A DNA stretch of 64,000 nt from Laccaria trichodermophora (lineage: Eukaryota; Basidiomycota; Agaricomycetes; Agaricales; Hydnangiaceae): positions 1,302,001 through 1,366,000 of the forward strand of contig JACTVC010000012.1 of NCBI GenBank assembly GCA_018417955.1, written 5' to 3'. This document shows, one piece after another, positions 32,351-43,638 of this stretch. The translations under genes and the position numbers were made by a program. The notes below the pieces were generated by a model. It was not told the DNA's origin, ran no database searches, and saw nothing but the letters and a program-made list of their open reading frames with translations. The first letter of the stretch is position 1. Each line of letters starts with the position of its first letter.

Positions 32351-35300
32351 ATGGCGGCCACGACGAGTATTGCTTCCGCGTCGCCACAGACGCGGTTAGG
32401 GGCTCCCACTCCGCATGCAACTGGCGACAGCACGTTTGGGCGCGTCTTCATTGGCCCTATGCCGGAAAATGTGGTTGCGCACACGGAAGCTGAAGTGAAG
32501 AAACATAAAACAGAGGGCTTGCTCTCTCTGTCTTTCGATTCTGATGAGGCTCCCGACAAGAGTGACGACGTGTCGAAAATCATTAAAGCGCACGCCTTGA
32601 GTTTCTTCTTGCATCATGGAGGCAAAAAAGAGGACTGGGGCGAAGAACAAGAGCGGAGTATCGCGGACGAGATGTTGAAGCGGTGGAAGTCGAGTGAATG
32701 GAGCCATATCTGGAGGCACAGGCATAAGGCCAAGAAGGAACCTGGGCAACCCAACCACTGGGTTGGAGGTAGCTTCGAAATTGGTCGTCTTCTTGGTGTC
32801 GATATTTTTCGGGGCGTCTCTATCGACGAAATTTCCAAGGCAGGACGCGCCTCCACCTCAGGCGGTCAATCGACGGCGGCCGGGACGAGTGGTGCTCGAA
32901 CTGGGACTGAGGCTGACCGACAAACGTTCACAACTGCTCCATCCCGTTTTTCTGTGAATGGTGATTCGGCGGTGGCGTCTGGTAGTGGGAATGGCGTTCA
33001 TTCTGGGCCAAGTACAACCCCAGCTACATCTAGCACTCGTCTGATTCCTTCCCTTTCTAAACAAGCCGACGCCATAGGCACTCCGGGCCCTTCAGTCCAA
33101 CGAACGCCCACATCTCTCCTCCACGAAAAAAGCGACATCGATCCCAAAGGTAAAGGAAAACAGAAAATGGTTCGCTACGCGCCGAACACGCCGCCACAGC
33201 CGGTTCCTCCGAGGCAAGTCTTGGAAAGGGCGGGAAGCGCGTTAGAAGCAACTTCGAGTGCAGCGGCATCATTGTCACCTTCTACAGTAGTTTCCGACGA
33301 AGTTCAGTGGGGTGACGTCGTTTTTCGAGGTATTTTTGTTCATATTGTGAGGACATATATTTTTAACTCTTTCGAGAGATAGGATGCTAGTGCGAATACT
33401 CTATACAAGGTGTGAAACGTTGAGCCACCAATTCGACGAATCCATAAATCGAACTACTCGAGATTTGCATTATGAAGATTGGGCGGAATTCCTAGTCGCC
33501 TGGCGCAGGGACAGTCTTGAAATATACGAAGATCATGTGAGTGCAGAAGCTTTTCCTCCCGTTCGCCCATTCACGCGATCAGTATGCAGAGCTTCCCTGG
33601 CAAGGAAATGTTCACTAAACACAAACACCTATCCTATGTCATTCCATTGAAATCTTCACGCACACATCTATCGCTATACTCTTTTGTAGATCTTTCATTT
33701 TGTCTCACATGTCCCCCCACTACCACGCGTTTGAACGCATCTAGTTCTCGTTGGATCTTCAACCGCGCCAAGGAAGGAACGAACATTTTTATTTTCAAGC
33801 TCAGGAGCAGGTCACGGGCGTATGATTGGTTTTGGCTTCTCTGGTATATTTTGCGCGTTCTTGTCCAGAAAAGCACACTTATGAAGACATGGTTTACATA
33901 GGAGGCATATGGGCGGGCAGCTACCCGCGACACTAGATATCAGGAACCCGCAGCTTAACACAAAGGTTTCTGTTGACATTCCCGAAGACTACACGTTGGA
34001 TTCGAAGAAGCTCTACTCTCTGTTTATGCGAGAAAATATCATCTCCCTTTGCATGGACACCTTGCAGGCCGTACCTCAGTGGTACCACCTCATCGAACGA
34101 GAACTTGAGAAAGGAAAGGCCCTTCAACTTTGCTGGCGTGTTGACTCAAACGTTGACTGGATATGGTTGGACCACGACGTCTACGGAGCTTCCAGAGAAT
34201 GGTCTGTTTTGTGCGGCCTTGCATTCAAGCAGGTTGGCCAACTCTTAACTTCGTTTTCTGGTATTTGCTCAATAAATTTCTAGGCCATACGACCGCCCAT
34301 CCTCGAACTTCGACTAGCTAACCATGCACCAACTCACTTCCACCTCAGAGACGGCACTCACATTGACGAGCCACCGTCAATAGAGGGATATCTTGAGCGC
34401 GTGAAACCGGGCTCGCAGATTAAGCAACTTTTGTATCTTACTACGCACAACGGGAACGTATTCATCACACACACATACCATGCATATCCACCAGCACCAC
34501 CAGGCATTGCCCTACCTCTCGACCTCGACGGTTACGTTAAGGACCTTCATCACGCTGAAGTATTGCGTGGCAGTCGTCAAATCCTGCACGCTACGGGGGT
34601 CTGTGACCTGAGATCAATCGTCGCCGTGCGCAGAGCTTTCCACGTTACGCCGTTGCCGACCCATGACGTAAAGGAGACTGTTGGGCCAGAAGATCCAGCG
34701 TGGTTTGGCGTTTGGTCTCAAACGGAGTACCGGACGTTAGATGACGATGAAGATGAGGCCGATGGTCAAGACAGGCCAGCAATCAAACTGAGACGCGCTT
34801 TTGAATTGTTACTTGACAGTGGCAACATTGTCAGGTTCGAGGTGTGTACACTCCGACATATCCACTGTTCGGCATTTTAATCCTGTCTTTCTCTAGGCCC
34901 ATTCCTGTCGGGTTGCGCTTGAATGGATTGATAGACTTCGGGCCTTAATAGCGTTTTGGAAGCATAGACATCGAATCGACGCTAAAGAAGAGATCGAGCT
35001 TGCTCAAGGTTTCCGACCTCGGCTCACCCCGATGACACGACTCCATCAGAATGAGGACAGTGCTCCTGATCCTCCGCCAGATTTTTCGACCCATTATCCA
35101 GCGATGGATTCGTTGTACAACATGTGCATTCTAGACGGATGCAAACCGATTGTCAAAGGTGGAAAGGTATACACACGCAAGGGCTACCGTGGACAGTACA
35201 AGTTCGTTCATAGTCTCCCCTGAAACCCAGATCTGACCATTCATCAGATTGGTGCAGCTGTTCCTTGTTGCCGGAAACCTCGTACAATTTCGGATCGAGC

Positions 35301-35734
35301 CTGGTACGACGTTACACAAGGCTATGAAGAAGAAGATCAGTCTAATTGATGCCTATGTTTGTTCGGGTTATTTTGCGGCTCTCACACTTCCGAAAGGACA
35401 ATATCGCCCCAATGCAGAACCAGCGCCACGACGGTATCAGGACGGTCTAGAGACGGATGACCGCGATGAGGACATGATTCTCACTGTGTGGTTTCGTTCA
35501 CACTTGGAGGAGGTTGCTCGTGACCAGGATCCGACGACGGCAGCTCTAAGGTCAATCGCCACAACACCTCCGCTTTCTGCTAAGCGCAGAACATTCGTGA
35601 TTCGCACGCGAAGCAAGGTCGAGCGCGACGCGTGGTGTTGGGCCCTCAACTCGGAGATTGAGAAGATTGTTCGTGCGCAAAGGGAGAGGGAAGAAAGGAT
35701 TAGGGATTCTGGGAATTTGGTAGAACTGGCGTGA
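32351..35734 (+). CDS. Spo71/Mug56-like pleckstrin-homology protein
   Basis: Relative of yeast Spo71 and fission yeast Mug56, which act at the forespore membrane during sporulation with Vps13. The N-terminus (MAATTSIASASPQTRLGAPT) is disordered. The family N-terminal block follows: AHALSFFLHHGGKKEDWGEE with MLKRWKSSEWSHIWRHRHKA and WVGGSFEIGRLLGVDIF. After a Ser/Thr-rich linker come the conserved segments LVRILYTRCETLSHQFDESI, NRAKEGTNIFIFKLRSRSRA, PPSIEGYLERVKPGSQIKQL (start of a PH-like domain), then DRLRALIAFWKHRHRIDAKE and GKVYTRKGYRGQYKLVQLFL (another PH-like unit). C-terminus RDAWCWALNSEIEKIVRAQR. About seven introns. A meiotic role in this fungus is inferred from the family only. Confidence 0.8.
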
Positions 35735-35814
35735 ATTGAAATTATACCCGGTCAAGGTCAAGACGGAAAGCGAAGAGCATTGCATTATATTAGGGGGATA
35801 TGGTTATACGTTAG

Positions 35815-36455
35815 TTACTTCTTTTTGGGTTTCTTTGCACTATATCGACAGTCAGCAACCAAGTCGCGATGTATATATGTTACGGAGTCGTACCCATATC
35901 TGCTACGAGACATAGCGCGGTTCACAACTCCGCCAAAGTCTAAGGCTCCACGAACAAGTTTGTAACTGTGAAGGGATGAGTGAGCAGAAAAGAAATTGGC
36001 AAACATCCGACTCACCCGACACCTGGCAGATCCTTCGTGCGTCCTCCACGAACCAAAACAACACTATGTTCCTGAAGATTGTGGCCCTCTCCTTGGATGT
36101 ACGCCATGAGAGATTTCCCAGTCGAGAGCTTCACACGAGCGACTTTTCGCTTGGCCGAGTTGGGCTTTTTCGGTTTGGCGATGATGAGACGAGTGACGAC
36201 GCCCTTTCTCTCGGGACAGTTCTCGAGCAATGGCGACTTTGACTTTACTTGTTTTTTGGCTCTGGGCTTCCTCTTCATAGCTTGATTCATTGTAACCCAT
36301 GTCGAGGCGGATGGGTGAAATGAACGGTGTTGTTGAATTAATGAGGTTTGAGGGAAGATGAGGGATTTCCGAGCAAGGAGGAAGCGGGTAGTGCTAGGCG
36401 ACCATATTGGCGGTGCCCCCTGAGTCAATGCGCGAAGTCCACCTAATAATGACAT
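35815..36455 (-). CDS. MRPS12: Mitochondrial small ribosomal subunit protein uS12m
   Basis: Decoding-centre protein of the mitochondrial small subunit. I take the ATG at 36455 ([20 protein letters not shown]), which gives a mitochondrial presequence ending near [11 protein letters not shown]; an in-frame ATG also exists at 36503. S12 core: [60 protein letters not shown], then [18 protein letters not shown] and the next exon [21 protein letters not shown] second, 54-nt intron (35840-35893) keeps the frame and has no stop; splicing restores the canonical end SRYGAKKPKKK. Reading through would insert 18 residues. Divergent from NSE2, with 115 bp between. Confidence 0.95.
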
Positions 36456-36570
36456 GAGTACCACAGTTGTTGCTGACTTGCTGCCGCCGAGAAAAGCTGC
36501 CACCCAGAAAATGTTTGGCTAACGCGCTATCGCCAAACAAATAAAACGCGTCTCCTCACCACGAACCGTT

Positions 36571-37873
36571 ATGCCAGCGGCTACAAGCTCGCGCCGAAAG
36601 CCTTCACGTCGTCAGAACTCTTCGGATATTGAAGAAGACTCTACCCAACCTGATGGGAATGCCTCGGATACTGACAACAACGGCCCGCACTCTTCGAAAA
36701 GAGCCGTCAAGAAGGAAAAGGTCACAACAGGAAAACGACGCGCCGTGGCGGCTGATCCTGGACCGTCAAAAGAAGGTGGTGATGATGATGACGAGGACGA
36801 GGATGACGACAGAATTGACGTCGAAAACTTCCAAGACCAACCTCTACAGAAATCTGACTTGCAGAAACTGAAGGGGATTGCAAACGATTGGAACCTCATT
36901 GACGAGGTTGCTCGAAATAGTTGGAAGGTCATTGGGGATGTCGGCGTCTCCTTGGCTGAAGCGAGTCAAGATGATGAAGCCGAAGAGGTAAGTTATTAGA
37001 GCCGCATGCATATTGGAAATGCAATAATATTCTTCTGCAGAGCCTCAAAAAAGCTGACAAGATTATGAAAGACTTGTTGAATATCAGCGCGGAAATGAAA
37101 GCACACTCTCAATCGATCATTGATATTCATCAATTAGTTGCCCAAGGGGACAAAATCGTGAGTTGGACGAAGAAGAGCTCTGCACATGGATTTTGACGCG
37201 CCATTTAATAGGACAATGCAGGTCAACGGTATAAGGACGGTGTTAAACTTAAATTGGATGAATACGCCGGAAAAACGACGCGTCAAAAGTACGCAAAAAG
37301 CGCAGAATACTATTCCTTCAAATCTGCAATATGGGTAAGACGAAAAGTTCATTGGGTCATAGTAAAGTCTAACATGGTGTTCAGGATGTTCAATACCCCG
37401 AAAAAGCCATGCCGCCCCTGACGGAATTCATACCCAAAGGTTGGCTTAATTTTCAGGTCATAAAAAACTTCCTGTTAATGAGATGCCGCAGAGGATGGAG
37501 ACGTCAGCGACGATGATGACGACTTGGAAATTGGCGGTGTGACGCAGACTTTGAAATGCCCTATATCTCTCAGGACCCTTGAAGACCCACTCACTTCGTA
37601 AGAACCGAATGTCTTTTCTTCTCCCCTAGCCTAATGCGGCTTGGACACAGGTCTGTGTGCGGACATTCCTTCTCTGCCAGCGCGATCAGGGACTACTGCA
37701 GCTTGAAAGGCCTCACCGCGCAGACTAAATGCCCTGCATCTGGGTGTAACAAGACTTTCCGATTCGCGGATTGCAAACCAGACAAAGACCTGGCCAAAAA
37801 GGTCAAGGCATTCAACCGTCGTGCTGAGAGGGCAGCGGAGGAGGAGAGTGACGCAGAGGAGGTCATCGACTGA
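36571..37873 (+). CDS. NSE2: SUMO E3 ligase Nse2/Mms21 of the Smc5/6 complex
   Basis: Adds SUMO within the Smc5/6 complex to support repair and replication-fork stability. About seven exons. The N-terminal exon is acidic and disordered (GDDDDEDEDDDRIDVENFQD) with a helical stretch LQKLKGIANDWNLIDEVARN. Middle exons give SLKKADKIMKDLLNISAEMK and IIDIHQLVAQGDKI, the arm that packs on Smc5. The C-terminal SP-RING is diagnostic: LKCPISLRTLEDPLTS, SVCGHSFSASAIRDYC, KCPASGCNKTFRFADCKPDK, with the Cys/His zinc ligands of the zf-Nse type. It ends EEESDAEEVID at 37873. Confidence 0.92.
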
Positions 37874-38476
37874 AACGTTCGTTCCGTTTTACTGCCAGCA
37901 GCGTGTGACGCTTCATACCCCCAAACCAGATACTCGTTCTGAACACCAAGGTGTTTTGCTAACTATATATATATACGTCGAACCTAATGTATAATACACC
38001 TCCTCCTTCATCGAACATACGAATACGTATGCCATAGTGCTGTGGATAAGAATTTAAGCTGGCCCGAAAGACGAACTAAATATTGAGTGCATATATTCAC
38101 TCCCCAGTTCAAAACAAGGTAACTCAAGGGTAACTGCGACCAGAACTTTCGCACATGTAACCAACGAATGAGTATTTAACCTACCCAAAGATGTTTGGCT
38201 TAACTCGTTGGAGCAGCGGAAAGTAAACACGATGACTTTGTACATTTCATGGTCCATATTACAAACAACAGAACAACTACGCGCATATCTCTCTGGGCAA
38301 CCTGTATTCTTGAACTCGAGCCACATGATTTCTGTTTTTCAAAATTTCTTCCATAATACACGGTACTGACTGCCGTTGATTCGATGTTAGTATAACCTAA
38401 AATCATATCGGGAGTTTCATAAACCGACTCACATAAACCCCAAATAGACAATCACAGAAAAATTTCGAAGACACAA
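37874..38476. other. Intergenic, 0.6 kb, convergent spacer with short TA repeat
   Basis: 3' flanks of NSE2 and the following unknown gene. A (TA)6 run lies at 37964-37975. Nothing else supported. Confidence 0.55.
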
Positions 38477-39879
38477 TTACTCGATCTTGACGTTAGTGGC
38501 GACGAGCTGGGTGAAGTTCAAGTTACCGCTACGAGCGTCTGCCTCCCAAGCGGCAAATTGAGCGGCGGTAAGCACAGCAATGACATCGCCAGCTTTGAGG
38601 TTCTTGAATAAGTCGTGGTCTTTGGAAAAAGTGGGGCCCTCCTGGTCCGTGTAGGTACTGGTGAGGGGAATGCTGTGGGAAACCCAGGTCTGAAGCTTTC
38701 CATCCACGACCTTGATCTGGTCAGTGATTTTATCGCCCAATTTCAACTTCTTGGTTAGGATGGCAATTTCAAACCAGCTGTAGAGTCCAGCTTGGGGATT
38801 ATCCGCCCACCCTTGGTCACGGGCACTGGTGGTGAGGTTGACAGAAACGAAACTCGTGGCATCGAGAGTGGTAAGTGGATCAGTTGAGAAGTAGAAATTC
38901 TTGACAATAGTCGCATTTACGGCCGTGGTGGTAATGCGGTCCACACTGCTAATTTTGACGAGTGCCGACCCAATATCGCTGCGAATGAGCTCGAAGAGCT
39001 CGCTCTGTGGAGGAGGGATCCTGGTGGACACGGGCGAGACTTTGATCTAGACGTCAAGTTGAGGTTAACTTTCGTTATTGAATTCCTGAAATGGCTCTCA
39101 CCGGAGAATTCTCTTGTTCTGTAGCGTTCTTCCAGACATTGTTGGAACCGGACTGCAAGATCCTGAAGTAATGTTAACAGGTTTTTGAGTACCGACCGTC
39201 AAAACCGCACCTAAAATAATCAATCACGATGGTTTTATCCCCATCTCTAGTATTTAAATTTATAAGTGTACGCATTCTGGCAACCAGAAATTCTGATAAT
39301 ACCTGATTGTGGCACTTTCGTCGCATCTAATCACCCAGAGGGGGAAGCTGGGTGACCTGTAAACATTCAGATCTCCGCTCTAAATAAATTTTAGCAAGAA
39401 TCTCTCGGAATGTGCACTGGAAAAGATTGTACCTTGTCATATGTAGTCGCTCCGGTCTCTGGGCTCGTGGGCGGAATGTTGGTCCCGACGGGAACAATAG
39501 TGAATCCGTTCGTCAGGCCATACTGGCGTGTTAATTTCCACTAAGGATAAGGGTATATTAGTCTTGTATTGATATGAAAGCTAGGTGCTCTTACAAAGTT
39601 GCTCAAAAAATCGGTGTCGGTGCCCATAACAACCGGGACGGAGGAGTCGGGCTTTACACCTGGAGGCGAGGTAACAGATGCATGGGAGGGCTTGTCATTG
39701 TCATCCTTCCACTGGATAATTTGGTAGAAGCCGTCGGGCAAGCCTGCTGCTATCGGGTCAAGCGGATTGGAACCCGCCTTTTCTGCCTCTGCTGCGGTGG
39801 CCAGTGTGACATGTTTGAGCACGACTTGACCGGCTTCCTGGGCTTGAGCAAGACGGTCGGCGGTAGAGAGAAGGGGCAT
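38477..39879 (-). CDS. Fungal protein of unknown function, six exons
   Basis: Function not recognised. I could join six exons in phase. They run from MPLLSTADRLAQAQEAGQVV (39879) to DTDFLSNF; WKLTRQYGLTNGFTIVPVGT to TTYDK; SGDLNVYRSPSFPLWVIRCD; RDGDKTIVIDYF; RILQSGSNNVWKNATEQENS; and IKVSPVSTRIPPPQSELFEL to LVATNVKIE. About 380 aa, without signal peptide or membrane segment. The C-terminal half contains RDQGWADNPQAGLYSWFEIA, a pattern I associate with a family of uncharacterised fungal proteins, and looks beta-rich. Exon 3 must start at an acceptor ending TTTAG before AGCGGAGAT, since the later TACAG gives a stop. It is the last gene before the repeat island. Confidence 0.75.
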
Positions 39880-40538
39880 GGTGTTGCAAGCGAGTTTATA
39901 TCTCTGAGGGAGTGCGATGGGAGTTGATGTCAGACTTGGGTGGTTTCATGGCGTTTTTATAGGTTTCGAGCCAGTGTAATTCCGAACCTTCAGTTATTTT
40001 TCAATCTGTCCCCTAGATCTCTCTACTTCGAACTCCAAAGTCTGGATCTCAAAAGTGCCGCTTCTGTAAAGATGTTCTAGCTTACTATCGTGTTGGAAAA
40101 TAACTCCTGTCACTTCTAAGGCACTGGTGAGGTGATAGACCAAACCAGTTCTCAAGGTGGCTTACCGTCAATTCAATAACATTTGAGGGTAAGGGACTCA
40201 AAGAACGCTGGGATGAGTGAGCGCTGAGCATTGCTACCGTTGCTTTCTACTTGTCGAAGTTAGAGCCACGGTGTCGTCAACCTATGGGATTTGGAGGGTC
40301 TGGTGAGTTTCCATTTTGAAAGAGCCGTAATTCTTTAATCCCGTGTAGCTCGAGCACAAAGTATAGAGTGTCAAAGAAAACACTTCACAAGTCCCAGAAT
40401 TTCTTAAGATTTAATGATTCCAATGCGACGCCCAGATCCAGCGTCTAGATGCTGAGAAAAAGAGAGCCACGACCAAAGTCATATGTCTGGATGTTCAGAA
40501 GCAGACTTTGATCAGTAGGTCAATCTGTACTGAGGTAT
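39880..40538. other. Left flank of the gene-poor island
   Basis: Promoter side of the six-exon gene and further non-coding sequence. No ORF of note, no repeat recognised apart from the direct repeat that follows. Confidence 0.5.
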
Positions 40539-40695
40539 GTCAACGCACACGCCTATAACAGGCGACCGGTGGAATGAACGACCGGGTGAGAATGCAGTAA
40601 GGATTGTCCAATCTCAACGATAGTGGTCTGTCAACGCACGACCTATAACAGGCGACCGGTAGAATGAGCGACCGGATGGGAATGCAGTAAGATTT
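40539..40695. repeat. Two imperfect direct repeats, 91-bp period
   Basis: Copies of about 66 bp start at 40539 and 40630. Both read GTCAACGCAC, then CTATAACAGGCGACCGGT, then GAATGCAGTAAG. They differ by one single-base indel and a few substitutions. Each unit contains ACCGG/CGACCGG motifs. Only two copies are seen, so this is a tandem duplication rather than an array. Confidence 0.8.
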
Positions 40696-41003
40696 GTTGC
40701 TTGTCAAGGTCTATTTCCACAGTCATAATTATGTAAGCCGTCGTTCTGTCCCCCAGCCGAAACGTTAGAGACCGCTCTAGACCGCCATCAAAACCAACGG
40801 CGCAAATCCCCCATCTTCAGTTGCTGAGAGATTTCTTACTCAATCTACTGTCTTCAACAAATCTGCTTAAATTCTTCAACTTATACAATACTACTTACTA
40901 GTAATAATACTAATCAAAAGATGTTAGATGCCCACTACATAAGTAGTGAGTCACACTTTTTGTAAGTACAAGCTTCAGATTGGCTTCAGACCCATCCACT
41001 TTC

Positions 41004-41054
41004 ATTGGCTGCGAGGAGCGAACCGCTTGCGCGGTTCGGCGACAAGCAGCCAAT
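41004..41054. repeat. Nested palindrome (hairpin within hairpin)
   Basis: Outer arms ATTGGCTGC (41004-41012) and GCAGCCAAT (41046-41054) are perfect complements. Inside them, CGAACCGC (41019-41026) pairs with GCGGTTCG (41031-41038) across TTGC. A third small hairpin, GCGGGC/GCCCGC, follows at 41093-41112. Function unknown; such clusters occur at ends of mobile elements. Confidence 0.75.
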
Positions 41055-41208
41055 AAAAGATCAGAAACTTACTCTCATTTTTAATCACCATAGCGGGCTT
41101 CAAAGTGCCCGCAGGGGTGCTACAGTGATTATCATTTTTTATTCTGCATGAAATACAGGCAAGGTTTTTGTTGACATTGGAACAATGTCAAACTCTAGTT
41201 TCAACGAT

Positions 41209-42098
41209 ACTATCAGTGACCAGGAGTTTGATATGCTTCAGGAGTTTGAAATCCCCGATTTCCTCTCTTAATTTTGACACAGGCTTTCCGGTATTTTTTT
41301 CTGGACTAATTATGACTCTTACAAATATGAATATCAACCTTTTTTGCGCAACAACCGAGTCTGACGAGCTCAGGATTTTACAGCCGTTTTCATAACGATA
41401 GGCCAAAAGTTCAAAATTACAGATACAGTCGGACCTCGAATTCTAATCATGTCCACGAAAATCAGCATATATTTCAGGGATGACGAGTACGATAGATCTA
41501 CAGTTATACTAAATTCAGTCATCATCCGACAACTTACATGTCCAATTTTAGATTCCGCCTGTACGTGTATTTGGTCGAGATTAGGCCTATCGTTATGAAA
41601 ACGGCTGTAAAAGGTGGTTTTCGGCACATCAAAATCGTGATGTATGCAAATGATTTTCAAGATCTAATCCGATCCTTTGCATTAGGCTATCTAAAAATTT
41701 ACAAGCATGTACTAGTAAACGACGCGACTTCAAATACAAAAAATAGAGCAGAAAGGTGAAGAACTACGCTTATAATCCAATGAATTTCGATTCTTTGTCT
41801 GCTGAGCGTGACAGACGTGATTTTGGGCTGCGTGGTTTTGAACCCTGACAGTCGCATCACCTATCAAAATTCTGACAGTTGGATGTGACTTGGACGTGAC
41901 AGCCATTTCAATCTCCCGAAACAATCGACTTTGAGCCTCCGTCAGCTTCCACCACTGTTCAATAAAAAAACTAAAAATATATTCACGTTCATGAGATACA
42001 CATTCACCACCACACAAAATTTGGAGGTCTGGAGTGTAGCGGTTGTGGCATAATTCAGCCAAAGGTCAAATCGTTTCAAACTCCTGGTCACTGATAGT
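41209..42098. repeat. Diverged inverted duplication, about 0.9 kb, probable mobile-element relic
   Basis: The 23-bp segments 41209-41231 and 42076-42098 are perfect inverted copies. So are the 29-bp segments 41376-41404 and 41584-41612. Between them the two arms are alignable but diverged, and the right arm is longer. Short ORFs on opposite strands share the string LSVTRSL (plus 41168-41395 and minus 41942-42124) and similar downstream residues (MNINLF against VNIFLV), so two copies of one sequence lie head to head. No transposase domain recognised. Confidence 0.75.
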
Positions 42099-42116
42099 AG
42101 TGGTGCATAACAAGCA

Positions 42117-42130
42117 CGGACCACGGTCCG
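42117..42130. repeat. Short palindrome
   Basis: CGGACC-AC-GGTCCG, perfect 6-bp arms, just outside the inverted duplication. Confidence 0.6.
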
Positions 42131-42726
42131 TTTGCTCCTTTTTGACGTTCGAAAAAGCCATATTTAGATTTTACAGCGCTGACTTTTCACTGATTGTTCG
42201 GTCGTCAATGATACCGATGTTAACATCTAGATAATTTCAATGTGGTTGTATTGTTTTCTTACGAGCGCTCCGTCAACCATACCCAGCGGCGGGAATCAAC
42301 ACTGCGACGTCAAATGTTCCAAGGGAGTTTGCCCGAGTCTGAAAGTCAATCGTTTGCTTCTACATTGGATGAAAATCGACGGTAAATCAGGAGTTTCTCC
42401 GTCATACTAGTAGTATTGAGATTGAACGGAATGAAGGCAAAGTGCTAGGGTACTTGGTGGATCTATCGGTACAACTCACTTCACACCTATTCCCTCCTGT
42501 CCTGGGGGTCAGTCCACGATATGGCAATTCACATTACGATTTGACATCCTGAATCCACTCGTGGAGTTATAGAAGGAGTCGAAAACACTTGTCCCCTTGT
42601 TGTAGGTTTACCATCTAGGATAGTATCAGAACGCATATGAACAGTTAGAAATAGCCCCAGTCCAGCTTCTGGGTTTGAAATGGGATGTTCTGAACTTTTC
42701 GTCTTCACCACGAAACCTCAAATTAG

Positions 42727-43104
42727 GTGGGGTATAACCACGATAAAGGTACGGTGGCAGAACGTGGATGCCGTAAGATCGATCTATTCTCAGAGTTTGT
42801 GAAGCGCCTAAAGTACCAGGTCCAGTTTCGGGACCAGCGGATGCTCAATACTCTTCAGCGAGAAGGGGCAGCATTCTTCCGCCTGGCGAAGGCTTGTATG
42901 AAGAAGGAGAGGACTCGACAAGGGGGCCATCAGTGTCGACGTGGGATAAGTCAACAGGTAGTGCGATGTTTTCAAAAAGTTTTACCGCACAAGTTGATCA
43001 GAGCCATGATGGGCCCCGCTGACTCAAGTCATATGGTATTAGTCGACTACGATCTGCCTTATCACAACCCCCCAGCTATTTCTAGCCCGAAAGCCATAAG
43101 ATAG
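42727..43104 (+). pseudogene. Frameshifted ORF relic, likely repeat-derived
   Basis: An open frame reads LFSEFVKRLKYQVQFRDQRM, LNTLQREGAAFFRLAKACMK and KERTRQ. After KERTRQGG the next frame continues better as SVSTWDKSTGSAMFSKSF, then stops. The composition (EREGAxFFRLAxACxxKER followed by a STWD segment) resembles ORFs I associate with repeats in mushroom genomes, but I cannot name the family. It sits alone in a gene-poor region, so I regard it as a decayed copy. Confidence 0.4.
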
Positions 43105-43638
43105 CCGGTATGAGAGTGGGAACTGCATCCATTGTTCTCTCGGCGCTGTTGGCTACGTATTTACCAGATCTGTAAGCCATGTCGTCTCTAAATCACCTCC
43201 GGAATGGGATGGATTACTGCATATGACTCGCAACTCGCAATTCCTTCGTAGAGGAACAGCGAGTCTTGTCAATTTTTGACTCTTACATCATATCTCTGGA
43301 AGGCCAACATTTTCCGCCCGACTTGAACCATTTCGATCGATAAGCCAGATCCGACTCTCAAGCCCGGGAGTTTTAGTTGGGGTTTACTAAATGACCCCTA
43401 CTCCGCAGGGACGATCCAGGGACGGAAAAACGTCTCCCTGAACATCGCACCCCACACGCGCCGTGCAGTTTGAGCGGCGTACAATAACCACTAGAGAGTC
43501 TAGAATGTGAGTCACCTGGCTATTGTTACGATTCAGAATACTCACAGAGCGTACATTGTCCCAGCAAGGCGATGGTCATGAGATCGGGGTCAAGGAACAA
43601 GACCAAAGGACATCGGGTCGCTACTCATACCTGTGCTT
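43105..43638. other. Island spacer, nothing recognised
   Basis: Non-coding by inspection. No ORF longer than about 60 codons with any family signature. Confidence 0.4.

Noticed and set aside
40539..40695. CRISPR-like repeat
   Set aside because: Only two diverged copies, in a eukaryotic genome.
41004..41112. Helitron end
   Set aside because: Hairpins are present but no CTRR end or Rep/helicase sequence was found.
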